Shown here: one piece after another, positions 6,002-6,645 of the stretch | Position numbering within the stretch: the first letter of the stretch is position 1 | Layout of the letters: the number at the start of each line of letters is the position of its first letter | DNA from: Gammaproteobacteria bacterium | GTDB taxonomy: Bacteria; Pseudomonadota; Gammaproteobacteria; DSM-16500 | Reading direction: 5' to 3' | NCBI GenBank assembly: GCA_004322325.1 | Contig: SCTP01000348.1 | Span: forward strand, 1-6,645 | DNA: 6,645 nt | Program-made: the position numbers and the translations under genes | Notes under the pieces: model-generated | Told to the model about the DNA's origin: nothing | The model's database searches: none | What the model saw: the letters and a program-made list of their open reading frames with translations, nothing else

Positions 6002-6645
6002 AAATTCTTTTTTTAAGCACCTTATATAAATTAATTGAATTTTCTTTCCCACGTACTTTTGTTTCACCAATGGATTCTGTCACGACACATTCTTGCACTA
6101 ACGGATAAATAGAATCGGTAATTAAGACGGTATTACGTATTCCTTTGGTGAGGTCGACGATGCGAGAGGCTGTGTTAACGGTATCGCCAATCGCGGTATA
6201 AGTAATATATTGTTTAGAGCCGATATTACCGATGACGGTTTCGCCTGAATGAATGCCTACGCCTAACTTGATTTCGAAGCCTATTTTTTCGCGATTCTCT
6301 GCATTGAACGTTTCTAATTGTTCCATCATGGATAAGGCACAAAAGACGGAATTTTTTTGATTCTCAATCGAAGAGATGGGTGCGCCAAAAATAGCGAGAA
6401 TACTGCCGCCGACGAATTTATCGACTATTCCTTTATGTTCTTCAATACATTTTGCCATGAGTGAAAAATAACTATTGATATAATCGTGAACTTGTTGCGG
6501 GTTGGATTTGTCATAGAGTTGACTGATATTATGAATAGTCGCAAACAAAATAGAAATAATGCGCAGTTCCCCATCAAATAATGTTTCCACATTGTGATGA
6601 GCGACCAGTGATTGATCGACGATATTTTTTGGCACGTACTTACTA
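6000..6645 (-). CDS. Cyclase B: class III nucleotide cyclase lacking both metal aspartates (5' end outside window)
   Basis: The frame stays open through the right window edge. A GTG at 6635-6633 could be read as a start, but the residues around it (SKYVPKNIVDQ) align with the internal linker KYVPKDIIDQ of cyclase A, so this is a mid-protein Val and the gene continues upstream, possibly into a receiver domain. Numbering from that Val, the cyclase domain spans about 24-208. Both metal-binding aspartates are replaced: T33 in LFATIHN (codon ACT, 6539-6537) and G77 in KFVGGS (codon GGC, 6407-6405). The other catalytic residues remain: adenine-contacting K73, T147 in TYTAIGD, N154 and R158 in VNTASR. 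The K/Thr pair suggests ATP rather than GTP. Alone it should be inactive, but it has what cyclase A lacks. It is followed after 25 bases by HK-B. Sequence calls are firm; the function as an obligate partner is inferred. Confidence 0.9.
   Translation of the reverse strand, partial: SKYVPKNIVDQSLVAHHNVETLFDGELRIISILFATIHNISQLYDKSNPQQVHDYINSYFSLMAKCIEEHKGIVDKFVGGSILAIFGAPISSIENQKNSVFCALSMMEQLETFNAENREKIGFEIKLGVGIHSGETVIGNIGSKQYITYTAIGDTVNTASRIVDLTKGIRNTVLITDSIYPLVQECVVTESIGETKVRGKENSINLYKVLKKRI

Noticed and set aside
1..6645. CRISPR arrays, insertion sequences, tRNA or rRNA genes
   Set aside because: I saw no spaced direct repeats, transposase-like frame, terminal inverted repeats or tRNA-like folds, and almost all of the window is coding.

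Overview
The window is AT-rich and carries a tightly packed signalling operon on the minus strand (about 6645 down to 379). It faces the 3' end of an unrelated plus-strand gene at positions 2-355. Base composition, compact overlapping genes and the family mix (CHASE4/HAMP/PAS histidine kinases with class III nucleotide cyclases) suggest a low-GC proteobacterium. A gammaproteobacterium, perhaps of the Legionellales type, is my guess and is weakly supported.

In transcription order the operon encodes: cyclase B (cut by the right window edge, stop at 6000), sensor kinase HK-B (5974-3734), sensor kinase HK-A (3737-1470) and response-regulator cyclase A (1467-379). HK-B and HK-A overlap by four bases (ATGA), HK-A and cyclase A are 2 bases apart, and cyclase B and HK-B are 25 bases apart. 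No promoter is inside the window, and it probably lies beyond 6645.

The notable point is that each paralogous pair has lost key residues, and the losses complement each other. Cyclase A keeps both metal-binding aspartates (D186, D230) but has Glu and Lys where the catalytic Asn and Arg should be (E307, K311). Cyclase B has lost both metal aspartates (Thr and Gly instead) but keeps the adenine-contacting Lys, Thr, and the catalytic Asn and Arg. Neither should work as a homodimer, but an A:B heterodimer would have one complete active site and one dead site, as in the C1/C2 halves of mammalian adenylyl cyclases. Likewise HK-A has a normal phosphoacceptor histidine (H514), while HK-B has Asn at that position (N507) but keeps an apparently intact ATP-binding domain. 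The operon therefore looks like an obligate heteromeric sensor and cyclase system: two periplasmic CHASE4 sensors probably feed one phosphorylation site, which probably controls a split adenylate cyclase through the receiver domain of cyclase A. The residue substitutions are read directly from the sequence; the heteromeric model is inference.
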